Assembly (NCBI GenBank): GCA_009778835.1 | Contig: WRFK01000070.1 | Location: forward strand, 1 to 7,561 | Length of the DNA stretch: 7,561 bases | Direction of reading: 5' to 3' | Origin: Spirochaetaceae bacterium | GTDB taxonomy: Bacteria > Spirochaetota > Spirochaetia > CADAEX01 | Shown here: positions 1 through 6,632 of the stretch, in pieces | Layout: every line of letters starts with the position of its first letter | How positions within the stretch are numbered: position 1 is the first letter of the stretch | Position numbers and translations under genes: made by a program | The notes under the pieces: generated by a model | What the model was told of the DNA's origin: nothing | The model's database searches: none | Seen by the model: the letters and a program-made list of their open reading frames with translations, nothing else

Positions 1-1134
1 GCAGATGAAATTATCGACTATGTTGATAAAAAAGGGCTTGAAAAAGCAGCAAAAGAAGTAGATATAGTAACTACTGCAACTTTTGGCCCCATGTGTTCAT
101 CCGGCTGTTTTTTAAATTTTGGCCATTCAAAACCAAGAATGAGAATAACGGAATCATGGATAGATGATGTTCTCTGTTACTCCGGAGTTGCAGCCGTAGA
201 TCTTTATATTGGCGCAACGCAGCTCAGGCACAATGATCCTGCAAATATGAACCATCCGGGGGAATTTAAATTTGGCGGCGGTCATGTAATAGAAAAACTT
301 GTTGCCGGAGAAAAATGCCAGCTTTTTGCGCTATCATACGGAACAGATGACTATCCTCTAAAAGAAATAAGAACATTGTTTGATATAAATGATCTTAATC
401 AGGCTATAATGGTAAATCCAAGAAACTGTTACCAGAATTACAATGTTGCAATAAACTGTTCAGATAAAACTATTTATTCATATCTTGGAATACTTAAACC
501 AGGAATGCAGAATCTTACATTCTCTTCTGCAGGGCAGCTATCTCCGCTTCTTAACGACCCTTTCTATGAAACAATAGGGGTTGGCACAAGTGTGTGGCTT
601 GCGGGAAGCAGAGGAATAGTTTACGCAGAAGGGACACAGCATAGCCCCACATGCCAGCGGGGGGAAAACGGAGTTCCCATTGAAGGAGCAGGTACACTTG
701 CTCTTACGGCAGATATGAAAAAAATGAAAAAGGAATTTGTCCGGGGCGCAAGTCTAAAAGGTTATGGAGTTTCTCTTTCTCTTGGAATTGGCATTCCAAT
801 ACCTATTCTTAATAAAAATATATTAAAATATACAACTGTAAAAAACAAAGATATTGAAGCATGTGTTATTGACTATAGCCATGATTATCAACAAAAAACA
901 GGCAAGATTATTACAAAAGTAAATTATGATCAGCTAATAACGCAGGATGATATAAAAATAATGGGCAAAAAAGTTGAGATAAGCTCAATGTCTTCATATA
1001 ACAAATCGCTTGAAATCGCAGAAATCCTTAAAGAGGAAATCCGGCGCGGAGATTTTCTTATCTCAAAACCATCATCCCTACTGCCTAAAAACCAGTCGGC
1101 AAGGGGCCTGCAGGTTAAATGGAAAAACAAATGA
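1..1134 (+). CDS. L-aspartate semialdehyde sulfurtransferase, DUF39/COG1900 (5' partial)
   Basis: This is the 3' part of a DUF39 (COG1900) homocysteine-biosynthesis protein. The frame is open from base 1, so the ATG at 91 is internal: codons before it read sensibly into ...TFGPMCSSGC. 377 residues are visible; probably only a few dozen N-terminal residues are missing. Family features seen: TFGPMCSSG (visible residues 27-35), AAVDLYIGATQ, NPRNCYQNYNVA (about 140-150), and the glycine-rich segments around GTSVWLAGSRG and GENGVPIEGAG. Cysteines at visible positions 32, 36, 59, 106, 143, 153 and 218 include candidates for the persulfide-carrying residues of the family; I cannot say which. From work on methanogens, the family converts L-aspartate semialdehyde plus sulfide to L-homocysteine in the cytosol, with reducing power from a ferredoxin partner. 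That partner gene follows directly, overlapping by 16 bases. No CBS domains follow the DUF39 core, unlike archaeal members such as MJ0100. The family call is firm; the reaction is inferred from homologues. Confidence 0.9.
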   Translation, partial: ADEIIDYVDKKGLEKAAKEVDIVTTATFGPMCSSGCFLNFGHSKPRMRITESWIDDVLCYSGVAAVDLYIGATQLRHNDPANMNHPGEFKFGGGHVIEKLVAGEKCQLFALSYGTDDYPLKEIRTLFDINDLNQAIMVNPRNCYQNYNVAINCSDKTIYSYLGILKPGMQNLTFSSAGQLSPLLNDPFYETIGVGTSVWLAGSRGIVYAEGTQHSPTCQRGENGVPIEGAGTLALTADMKKMKKEFVRGASLKGYGVSLSLGIGIPIPILNKNILKYTTVKNKDIEACVIDYSHDYQQKTGKIITKVNYDQLITQDDIKIMGKKVEISSMSSYNKSLEIAEILKEEIRRGDFLISKPSSLLPKNQSARGLQVKWKNK

Positions 1135-1544
1135 CAAAAAAACTTCTTCTTCTTTTTAAAAAAAGCGAAATAGAAAAACCCATAGTATATCATCTTGTAA
1201 AAGATTATGATCTTATCATTAATATATTCAGAGCAAAGATAACGCCCGATGAATATGGGTACCTTGCCCTTGATGTGAATGGCAAAGAAGAAAACATAAA
1301 GAAAGCCCTTAAATTTTTAAAGTCGGAAAATATAGAAATAAATGAAACAGATAAAGGTATTCGCTGGAATAAAAATGCCTGCATCCAATGCGGCAACTGC
1401 CTTTCCCACTGCCCTACAGATGCGTTATTTATAGCAGACAGAAAATCAAGGCGTGTGGAGTACGATATAGAAAAATGCGTACAATGCCTTAGCTGTACCG
1501 AAAACTGCCCTTTTGGCGCATGCCAATCAATATATTTTAAATAA
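1119..1544 (+). CDS. NIL-domain 2[4Fe-4S] ferredoxin, iron-sulfur partner of the DUF39 sulfurtransferase
   Basis: This 141-residue protein has an N-terminal NIL domain (about residues 5-80, including KPIVYHLVKDYDLIINIFRAKITP) and a C-terminal bacterial-type dicluster ferredoxin. The cysteines are C88/C91/C94/C98 and C120/C123/C126/C130, both in CxxCxxCxxxCP spacing, so two [4Fe-4S] clusters are expected. An extra C135 follows the second motif. In methanogens the homologue (MA1822, paired with the DUF39 protein MA1821) is required for homocysteine synthesis, probably as electron donor or for persulfide reduction; that role is inferred here. The start is ambiguous. ATG 1119 has AGG at 1112-1114 and AAGGGG further upstream. 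ATG 1131 overlaps the upstream stop as ATGA, gives MTKKLLLLF, which fits the usual family N-terminus, and has GGA 8 bases upstream. The overlap indicates translational coupling either way. Confidence 0.92.
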   Translation: MEKQMTKKLLLLFKKSEIEKPIVYHLVKDYDLIINIFRAKITPDEYGYLALDVNGKEENIKKALKFLKSENIEINETDKGIRWNKNACIQCGNCLSHCPTDALFIADRKSRRVEYDIEKCVQCLSCTENCPFGACQSIYFK

Positions 1545-1558
1545 TATTTTTTTATAAT

Positions 1559-2326
1559 ATGCCAGGTAGTTTTTTTTTATCCAATAATAAAATAGTACGC
1601 TCTTTTTCCTTTAAAGGGGCTAATTTTAAAATAATATCATCGGCATTTAATATAATAAAAGATGAAATTGTCGCGCAGAGAACTCTTTTAAGCAACTATA
1701 TTATAAAGCACAAAGAGTTTGTGGAATCGCTGGTACCATTGAAAGAAATAGACGCAGATGCGCCGGATATAGCAAGAAGGATGCATAAAGCATCGCTTTT
1801 AACAGGAGTTGGGCCTATGGCATCTGTAGCAGGAGTAACTGCACAGCTAGCGGCAGAAGCTGCTGTTGCAGCAGGAGCAGATGAGGCTGTAATTGAAAAC
1901 GGAGGAGATATTTATATTTTCTCCAAAAATGAAACAAAAATCGCGTTATATGCAAGGAAAACAGCTATTGCATCCAATCTTGCGATTTTGATAAAACCAG
2001 AAACAACGCCAATATCAATATGTTCATCATCAAGCAAAATGGGACATTCGTTAAGTTTGGGAGATTGCGATCTGGCAACTATTACAGCAACAGACGGAGC
2101 TCTTGCAGACTCTGCGGCAACACTTGCAGGCAATCTTGTAAAAGAAGAAAAAGACATTCCAGCTGCCCTTGAAAAAGTTATTTCGATTAAGGGAGTCCAG
2201 GGAGTTTTAATTGTAAAAAATGATAAAATTGGAATTGCAGGAAATTTCCCCGAGATTGTAAAAAATATCGACCCCATGACAAAAGATAAAATCACCAAAG
2301 ACAAGGCATCTTTAGAAAATTTATAG
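1559..2326 (+). CDS. UPF0280/COG2122 family protein, ApbE-like, linked to homocysteine synthesis
   Basis: This 255-residue protein is near the usual family length. Conserved blocks seen are TGVGPMASVAG (82-92), ENGGDIY (113-119), ICSSSSKMGHSLSLGDCD (154-171) and TDGALADSAATLAGN (178-192). This is the COG2122 pattern, a branch of the ApbE fold superfamily. No signal peptide or membrane segment is seen, so it is probably cytosolic. In Methanosarcina acetivorans a COG2122 gene (MA1715) was genetically linked to sulfide-dependent homocysteine formation together with the DUF39 and NIL-ferredoxin genes. Its exact reaction is not known to me. Here it lies 14 bases after the ferredoxin gene, which supports the link. 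ATG 1559 is the only plausible start: the upstream frame closes with TAA at 1538-1540 and offers only ATA and similar codons. No Shine-Dalgarno is visible; the gap is almost pure A/T. The N-terminus (MPGSFFLSNNK) is weakly conserved. Confidence 0.88.
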   Translation: MPGSFFLSNNKIVRSFSFKGANFKIISSAFNIIKDEIVAQRTLLSNYIIKHKEFVESLVPLKEIDADAPDIARRMHKASLLTGVGPMASVAGVTAQLAAEAAVAAGADEAVIENGGDIYIFSKNETKIALYARKTAIASNLAILIKPETTPISICSSSSKMGHSLSLGDCDLATITATDGALADSAATLAGNLVKEEKDIPAALEKVISIKGVQGVLIVKNDKIGIAGNFPEIVKNIDPMTKDKITKDKASLENL

Positions 2327-2329
2327 AGC

Positions 2330-2371
2330 AAAAACCCCTTTGTTTTTCACCTTTGTCTTTCAGCAAGACAA
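2330..2371. terminator. possible weak bidirectional terminator between convergent genes
   Basis: Two short hairpins lie in the 70-base gap between the convergent UPF0280 and argH stops. The first has AAAAAC (2330-2335) pairing with GTTTTT (2342-2347) around CCCTTT; its right arm is a T run for plus-strand transcripts and its left arm a T run for minus-strand transcripts. The second has TTGTCTT (2353-2359) pairing perfectly with AAGACAA (2365-2371) around a 5-base loop. Neither is a classic GC-rich stem followed by a separate U tract, so termination is inferred mainly from the convergent layout. Confidence 0.3.
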
Positions 2372-2396
2372 GAAATTATCTTCTACAAATAAAGCA

Positions 2397-3761
2397 CTAT
2401 GCAATCTGAAAAATTTTTCCTGTAAGATTTTCCGATACCTTATTGTTTTTGATTCTTTCAGCAGAGACAAACTTTTCCATTTTCTCTTTTTCACATATTG
2501 CTATATCAATGTTAAGCTTTCCGGTTGTCCCTTCACTTGTCCTTTTTTTGATTATGCTTTCAGGATCTTCATCTTTAAGCTTATCGATATTAAGACCAAC
2601 TTCTTTATATGCATCTCTAAAACTCATCCCTTCTGCAACAAGTTTAAGAGCTGCATCTGTAGCATATATTTCAGGTATAAAACCTTTCTTTAAATTTGTC
2701 GGATTTATTGCCGTATTTGAAATTGTAAGTTCTGTTATTCCAATAGAGCTGTGGGCAAGTTCAAGCCCTTTGAGGAATGGCTCTTTTGTTTCCTGAAAAT
2801 CCCTGTTATACCCTGCAGGCAAGGATCGTATGATGTTTTTTATTTGTATTGAGTAAGAACCCATTGTCGCTGCTTTTGCTCGCAACAGTTCCAAGACATC
2901 GGGATTTTTTTTCTGAGGCATTATACTTGACCCTGAACACAATTTTGCGGGAAGTGAAAAATAACCAAATTCAGGCATGGAGTAAATTATAAGTTCCTGC
3001 GCTATTTTACTTATAGTAAGCATAAACTGTTCAAGCGCATCAAGAATCATTGATTCGATCTTCCCTCTTGAATTATTGCAGTAGAGGACATTATTCTGCA
3101 CTTTTTCAAACCCAAGAAGCTCTGCGCTCATTTTTCGGTCAAGAGGCAGAGGAACTCCAAAACTTGCAGCAGAACCTAACGGCGACTGGTTGTTTAAATG
3201 ATAAGCAGCTTCAAGCATTTTAAGACAATCAAGAAGTTCTTCTGCAAATGACATTGCCCAAAGCCCTATTGATGATGGCATTGCTATCTGCATATGGGTC
3301 CTGCCTGCCATTGGAACATTGGAATATTTTTGTCCCATTGCAATCAAACTTTCTATAAGCGCGAGTGCTGTTTCCATTATTGAAATTATTTTTGATCTTC
3401 CGAAAACCCTTAATGCTGTAAGCACCTGGTCGTTTCTAGACCTTCCGGTGTGGATCCTTTTGCCAGCCTCCCCTATTTTCTCAACAAGATAATTTTCTAT
3501 AGCAGTATGGCAATCTTCATCAGCAAGAGTTATTGAGAACTCTTTTTTACTTTGAAGTTCTAGAATCTGGATAAGCCCCTGTTGCAATTTATCAAAATCT
3601 TCTTTGCTAATAATTTTTATAGCTGAAAGCATTTTTGCATGAGCTATGCTTGAAAAACAATCTGCTGTTACAAGATCATCATCAAGAATATAGTCATTTC
3701 CTACTGTAAAATGCTCGACAAAAGAATCCAGTTCATAGTTTTTCTGCCATAGTTTTGCCAT
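2397..3761 (-). CDS. argH: argininosuccinate lyase
   Basis: This 454-residue protein, normal length for the family, is ArgH: argininosuccinate to arginine plus fumarate, the last step of arginine synthesis, in a cytosolic homotetramer of the fumarase/aspartase superfamily. Motifs seen are HTGRSRNDQV (104-113), the catalytic-His region GRTHMQIAMPSS (153-164, H156), NQSPLGSAASFG (191-202) and the family signature GSSIMPQKKNPD (277-288) with the catalytic serine at S278 or S279. IAMPSS in place of the commoner RAQP after TH(L/M)Q resembles, from memory, the Bacteroidetes-type enzyme, as do the N-terminal FTVGND and the DRDFQETKE-like stretch near 320-328. ATG 3761 is chosen because an AGAGGTG Shine-Dalgarno (minus strand, about 3767-3773) lies about 5 bases upstream and MAKLWQK is a typical ArgH start. 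No argG or other arg gene is in the window. It lies 128 bases downstream of clpB on the same strand; cotranscription is uncertain. Confidence 0.97.
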   Translation of the reverse strand: MAKLWQKNYELDSFVEHFTVGNDYILDDDLVTADCFSSIAHAKMLSAIKIISKEDFDKLQQGLIQILELQSKKEFSITLADEDCHTAIENYLVEKIGEAGKRIHTGRSRNDQVLTALRVFGRSKIISIMETALALIESLIAMGQKYSNVPMAGRTHMQIAMPSSIGLWAMSFAEELLDCLKMLEAAYHLNNQSPLGSAASFGVPLPLDRKMSAELLGFEKVQNNVLYCNNSRGKIESMILDALEQFMLTISKIAQELIIYSMPEFGYFSLPAKLCSGSSIMPQKKNPDVLELLRAKAATMGSYSIQIKNIIRSLPAGYNRDFQETKEPFLKGLELAHSSIGITELTISNTAINPTNLKKGFIPEIYATDAALKLVAEGMSFRDAYKEVGLNIDKLKDEDPESIIKKRTSEGTTGKLNIDIAICEKEKMEKFVSAERIKNNKVSENLTGKIFQIA

Positions 3762-3785
3762 TCTGCACCTCTTTTATATTACTAA

Positions 3786-3816
3786 AAATTACATAAATAG
3801 GGATTTATTGCAATAA
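3786..3816 (-). promoter_or_regulatory. possible argH promoter overlapped by a 12-bp perfect palindrome
   Basis: On the minus strand TTGCAA (3808-3813) could be a -35 element and TAATTT (3786-3791) a -10 element with a 16-base spacer, about 25 bases before the argH start. The -35 sits inside TTATTGCAATAA (3805-3816), a perfect 12-base palindrome that could bind a dimeric repressor. It does not match the ARG-box consensus as I know it. Both readings are inference: the -10 match is weak and the region is AT-rich. Confidence 0.3.
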
Positions 3817-3828
3817 CCCAGTGCGCAG

Positions 3829-3868
3829 GTTTTGCCACGATATGTTTTGCCGCGATATATTTTGCAGG
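3829..3868. repeat. 15-bp tandem repeat, about 2.7 copies
   Basis: GTTTTGCCACGATAT (3829-3843) is followed at once by GTTTTGCCGCGATAT (3844-3858), 14 of 15 identical, and by a partial third unit ATTTTGCAGG (3859-3868). It lies in the 128-base gap between the clpB stop and argH start. It is not obviously a hairpin or terminator. It could be a slipped-strand minisatellite or a pair of protein-binding sites one and a half helical turns apart. Confidence 0.75.
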
Positions 3869-3889
3869 AAAGAAATTTTAACCATCAGG

Positions 3890-6475
3890 CTACTGCTTTT
3901 TCTTTTTAAGAAATTTTAGTTCACCATCTTTAAAATCAACATTTATTGTATCGCCTTCGGAAAAGGAACCTGACAAAATAAGTTTTGCAAGAGGGTTTTC
4001 AATATAGTTTTGTATTGTTCTTTTAAGCGGCCTTGCGCCAAAGAGGGGGTCATATCCTGTTTCTGCAAGGAACTCCTCAACCTTTTTTGTAAATGTAATA
4101 GTAAATTTTCTTGACTTAATTCTTTTTTCAAGTTTCTTGAGTTCAATATCAATAATCTTTCCGATCTGCTCTTTCCCAAGCCTGTTAAACATTATTATTT
4201 CATCGATCCTGTTAAGGAACTCCGGCTTAAATGATACTTTAAGAAGTTTATCTATCTGCTCTTTTGCATCTTCTATTTTTTTCGCATTAAGAATATAGTC
4301 ACTTCCAATATTGCTTGTCATTATAATTATTGTATTTTTAAAATCCACTACCCTTCCCTGCCCATCTGTAAGTCTTCCTTCATCAAAAAGCTGAAGCATT
4401 ACATTGAACACATCTGGATGCGCTTTTTCAATTTCATCAAAAAGAATTATGGAATACGGACGCCTTCTTACTGTCTCTGTAAGCTGGCCGCCCTGGTCAT
4501 ATCCCACATATCCCGGAGGAGCGCCTATCAATCTTGACACAGAGTGCTTTTCCATATATTCGCTCATATCGATTCTTGTAAGAGCTTTCTCGTCATTAAA
4601 AAGAAATTCCGCAAGAGCTTTTGCGAGCTCTGTTTTTCCCACACCTGTAGGACCAATAAAAATAAAAGCGCCTAACGGCTTGGACTCTTCCGAAAGCCCG
4701 GTCTTGTTTCTTCTTATGGCATCTGCAATTGATTTTATTGCTTTATCCTGCCCCACAACACGGGATGCAATGGTATCTTCAAGATTAAGATATTTTTGCA
4801 TTTCAGAGGAGAGCATTTTTGCTACAGGAATTCCTGTCCAAGTGGAAACAACTTGCGCAATATCTTCTTCTCCAACCTCTTCCTGCAGCAAAATATTTCC
4901 TGCCTGGACTTTATCGAGCTCAATGCTTTTCTTTTCCAAATCCGATTTGATTTTGGGGAGAAGTCCATGTTTTATCTCAGCAGCTTTTGCGAGATTACCT
5001 TCCCTCTCATATTTTGTTTCTTCTATTTTCAAGTCTTCGATCTTCTGTTTCAAACTCCTGATTTCATCAATAACTTTTTTTTCATTGCGCCACTGAAGCT
5101 GCATTGCGTCTCTTTTTGCTTTTAACTCTGCAAGTTCTTTTTCAAGCACTGCAAGCCGTTCTTTTGAATTTTTGTCCTCTTCTCTTGAAAGAGCCTGTTT
5201 CTCGATATTAAGCTGAAGCATTTTTCTTTCGAGCTGATCAAGTTCAATAGGCTGACTTTCTATTTCCATTTTAAGACGGCTTGCAGCTTCATCAACAAGA
5301 TCTATAGCTTTATCCGGCAGAAACCTTGAGGTGATATATCTGTTTGAAAGTGTGGCAGCAGCAATTATAGCTTCATCTTTTATTCTTACTCCGTGATGGA
5401 TCTCATAACGTTCTTTAAGTCCTCTTAATATTGCTACTGTATGCTCCACGCTTGGTTCTTTTGTAAAAACTGTCTGAAACCTTCGTTCAAAAGCAGCATC
5501 TTTTTCTATATGCTTTCTGTACTCATCAAGAGTTGTGGCGCCGACACATTTTAGTTCTCCGCGCGCAAGGGCAGGCTTTAACAAACTGGAGGCATCCATT
5601 GCCCCTTCGGAAGCCCCTGCGCCCATAAGAGTATGAAGCTCATCTATAAATAAAATTATCTCGCCATTACTTTGTACTATTTCATTAATTACTGTTTTTA
5701 ACCTTTCCTCAAACTCTCCCCTGAATTTCGCCCCTGCTACCAGAGCTCCCATATCAAGTGCAAGCAACCTCTTGTTCTTAAGTGAATCGGGCAAATCTCC
5801 GGAAACTATTCGCCTTGCAAGACCTTCAACAACCGCTGTTTTTCCAACTCCGGGCTCCCCTATCAGCACAGGATTATTCTTGGTCCTTCTGGAAAGAACC
5901 TGCATAACTCTTCGTATCTCTTCATCCCTTCCTATTACAGGATCTATTTTTTCCTGCAAAGCAAGAGCAGTAAGGTCTCTGCAATATTTTTCCAATGTTT
6001 GATACCTGTCTTCGGGATTCTGGTCAGTAACGCGCTGATTCCCTCTTATGGAAACAAGTGTTTTTAGAACATCGTTCCTAACAACTCCGGCTTTTTTTAA
6101 AATCTTTCCGCTATTTGTTCCAGAATCAAGAATAGCCAGAAAAAGGTGTTCTGTGCTTATATATTCGTCTTTCAGGATTTCCGCTTCGGTTTCCGACTGG
6201 TTAAGAATTTTCGCAGCTTCGGGCGATGTATTTATTACTGCTCCATCTCCATATACTTTAGGTTTAGAGGCAATAGCTTGTTCAACATCAGAAACAAGCA
6301 TATCTTTGCTTATGCCAAGCTTATCAACAAGAGGGGGAATCACACCATCTTTCTGAGTCAAGAGAGCATAAAGAATATGCTCCGAAACAATTTCTGAATT
6401 ATTATATTTATGCGCTATTGTTTCAGCGCTCTGTACTGCTTCCTCGGCCTTAACTGTAAGCTTATCATATCTCAT
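3890..6475 (-). CDS. clpB: ATP-dependent protein disaggregase ClpB
   Basis: This 861-residue protein has the full ClpB order and length. An N domain with two Clp repeats spans about 1-145. NBD1 has Walker A GEPGVGKT (206-213), Walker B ILFIDE (274-279) and an arginine-finger pair R331/R332. The middle coiled coil spans about 405-530 and is rich in charged heptads. NBD2 has Walker A GPTGVGKT (608-615), Walker B IILFDE (676-681) and sensor-2 GARP (813-816). The long middle domain, and no sign of a ClpP-docking IGF loop, separate it from ClpA/ClpC/ClpX. It is a cytosolic hexamer that threads aggregated proteins through its pore with DnaK help. Pore loop 1 is KFRG (250-253), with Phe where E. coli ClpB has Tyr251; pore loop 2 has GYVG (655-658). 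ATG 6475 is supported by GAGG (minus strand, 6481-6484) 5 bases upstream and by the standard start MRYDKLT. The C-terminus is lysine-rich (KKKKQ). Expression probably runs from the promoter at 6529-6557. Confidence 0.98.
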   Translation of the reverse strand: MRYDKLTVKAEEAVQSAETIAHKYNNSEIVSEHILYALLTQKDGVIPPLVDKLGISKDMLVSDVEQAIASKPKVYGDGAVINTSPEAAKILNQSETEAEILKDEYISTEHLFLAILDSGTNSGKILKKAGVVRNDVLKTLVSIRGNQRVTDQNPEDRYQTLEKYCRDLTALALQEKIDPVIGRDEEIRRVMQVLSRRTKNNPVLIGEPGVGKTAVVEGLARRIVSGDLPDSLKNKRLLALDMGALVAGAKFRGEFEERLKTVINEIVQSNGEIILFIDELHTLMGAGASEGAMDASSLLKPALARGELKCVGATTLDEYRKHIEKDAAFERRFQTVFTKEPSVEHTVAILRGLKERYEIHHGVRIKDEAIIAAATLSNRYITSRFLPDKAIDLVDEAASRLKMEIESQPIELDQLERKMLQLNIEKQALSREEDKNSKERLAVLEKELAELKAKRDAMQLQWRNEKKVIDEIRSLKQKIEDLKIEETKYEREGNLAKAAEIKHGLLPKIKSDLEKKSIELDKVQAGNILLQEEVGEEDIAQVVSTWTGIPVAKMLSSEMQKYLNLEDTIASRVVGQDKAIKSIADAIRRNKTGLSEESKPLGAFIFIGPTGVGKTELAKALAEFLFNDEKALTRIDMSEYMEKHSVSRLIGAPPGYVGYDQGGQLTETVRRRPYSIILFDEIEKAHPDVFNVMLQLFDEGRLTDGQGRVVDFKNTIIIMTSNIGSDYILNAKKIEDAKEQIDKLLKVSFKPEFLNRIDEIIMFNRLGKEQIGKIIDIELKKLEKRIKSRKFTITFTKKVEEFLAETGYDPLFGARPLKRTIQNYIENPLAKLILSGSFSEGDTINVDFKDGELKFLKKKKQ

Positions 6476-6491
6476 ATTTGCCTCTATATTT

Positions 6492-6530
6492 ATTAATTTT
6501 GCTTATCACTGATAAAAGATAAAAATTAAT
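6492..6530. promoter_or_regulatory. operator-like nested inverted repeat upstream of clpB
   Basis: The core TTATCACTGATAA (6503-6515) is a palindrome of two 6-base arms around one C. It is flanked by a second inverted pair, ATTAATTTT (6492-6500) and AAAATTAAT (6522-6530). The inner spacers are unequal (2 and 6 bases), so as a single hairpin it is imperfect. It lies from about 17 to 55 bases before the clpB start, just downstream of the predicted -10, where a repressor would block transcription or a 5' UTR structure would form. It is not a CIRCE element. The outer arms are simple A/T sequence and could be chance. Confidence 0.45.
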
Positions 6531-6557
6531 TTTACCAGTACCAGGAAGCAATTACAA
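6529..6557 (-). promoter_or_regulatory. predicted sigma-70-type promoter for clpB
   Basis: On the minus strand TTGTAA (6552-6557) and TAAAAT (6529-6534) are separated by exactly 17 bases, each matching its consensus hexamer at four or five of six positions. The expected start of transcription is near 6522, giving a leader of about 47 bases before the clpB ATG. The form is housekeeping rather than a dedicated heat-shock promoter, so any stress control would come from a repressor. Confidence 0.55.
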
Positions 6558-6566
6558 AATACTTTA

Positions 6567-6611
6567 TATAAAGCATATTATTATATATATATTTATTATA
6601 AAACATATTAT
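6567..6611. repeat. 15-bp direct repeat in the divergent promoter region
   Basis: TATAAAGCATATTAT (6567-6581) recurs as TATAAAACATATTAT (6597-6611), 14 of 15 identical, with starts 30 bases apart (about three helical turns). Between them is an alternating TA tract (about 6582-6592). The second copy runs into possible -10 sequences (TATTAT or TATACA, 6606-6614) for the downstream PrsW-type gene, but no -35 hexamer is recognisable. The spacing would place two bound proteins on the same DNA face; low complexity makes chance possible. Confidence 0.5.
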
Positions 6612-6632
6612 ACAATCTAATTTAAATTAATT

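Noticed and set aside
91..1134. Treating ATG 91 as the true start of the sulfurtransferase
   Set aside because: The frame stays open and codes family-like sequence back to base 1, so the gene is cut by the window edge.
930..1396. Minus-strand open frames of 87 and 63 codons under the first operon
   Set aside because: They lie antisense to well-supported genes, resemble no family, and have low-complexity Phe/Lys-rich translations.
1553..1558. Perfect TATAAT as an internal operon promoter
   Set aside because: No -35 hexamer 16-18 bases upstream, it abuts the ATG so it could only drive transcription from inside the gene, and A/T-rich sequence makes chance likely.
1912..2331. Minus-strand open frame of 139 codons opposite the COG2122 gene
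   Set aside because: It is the complement of a clearly conserved protein and has no recognisable domain.
2340..2796. Two plus-strand open frames of 117 codons opposite argH
   Set aside because: They are antisense to conserved ArgH sequence, with Phe/Ser-rich shadow composition.
3829..3868. CRISPR-like array
   Set aside because: The 15-base units are directly adjacent with no spacers and only two full copies.
4404..6397. Several open frames overlapping clpB on both strands
   Set aside because: All lie inside an intact 861-codon ClpB; their translations are Ser/Phe-rich shadows or fragments.
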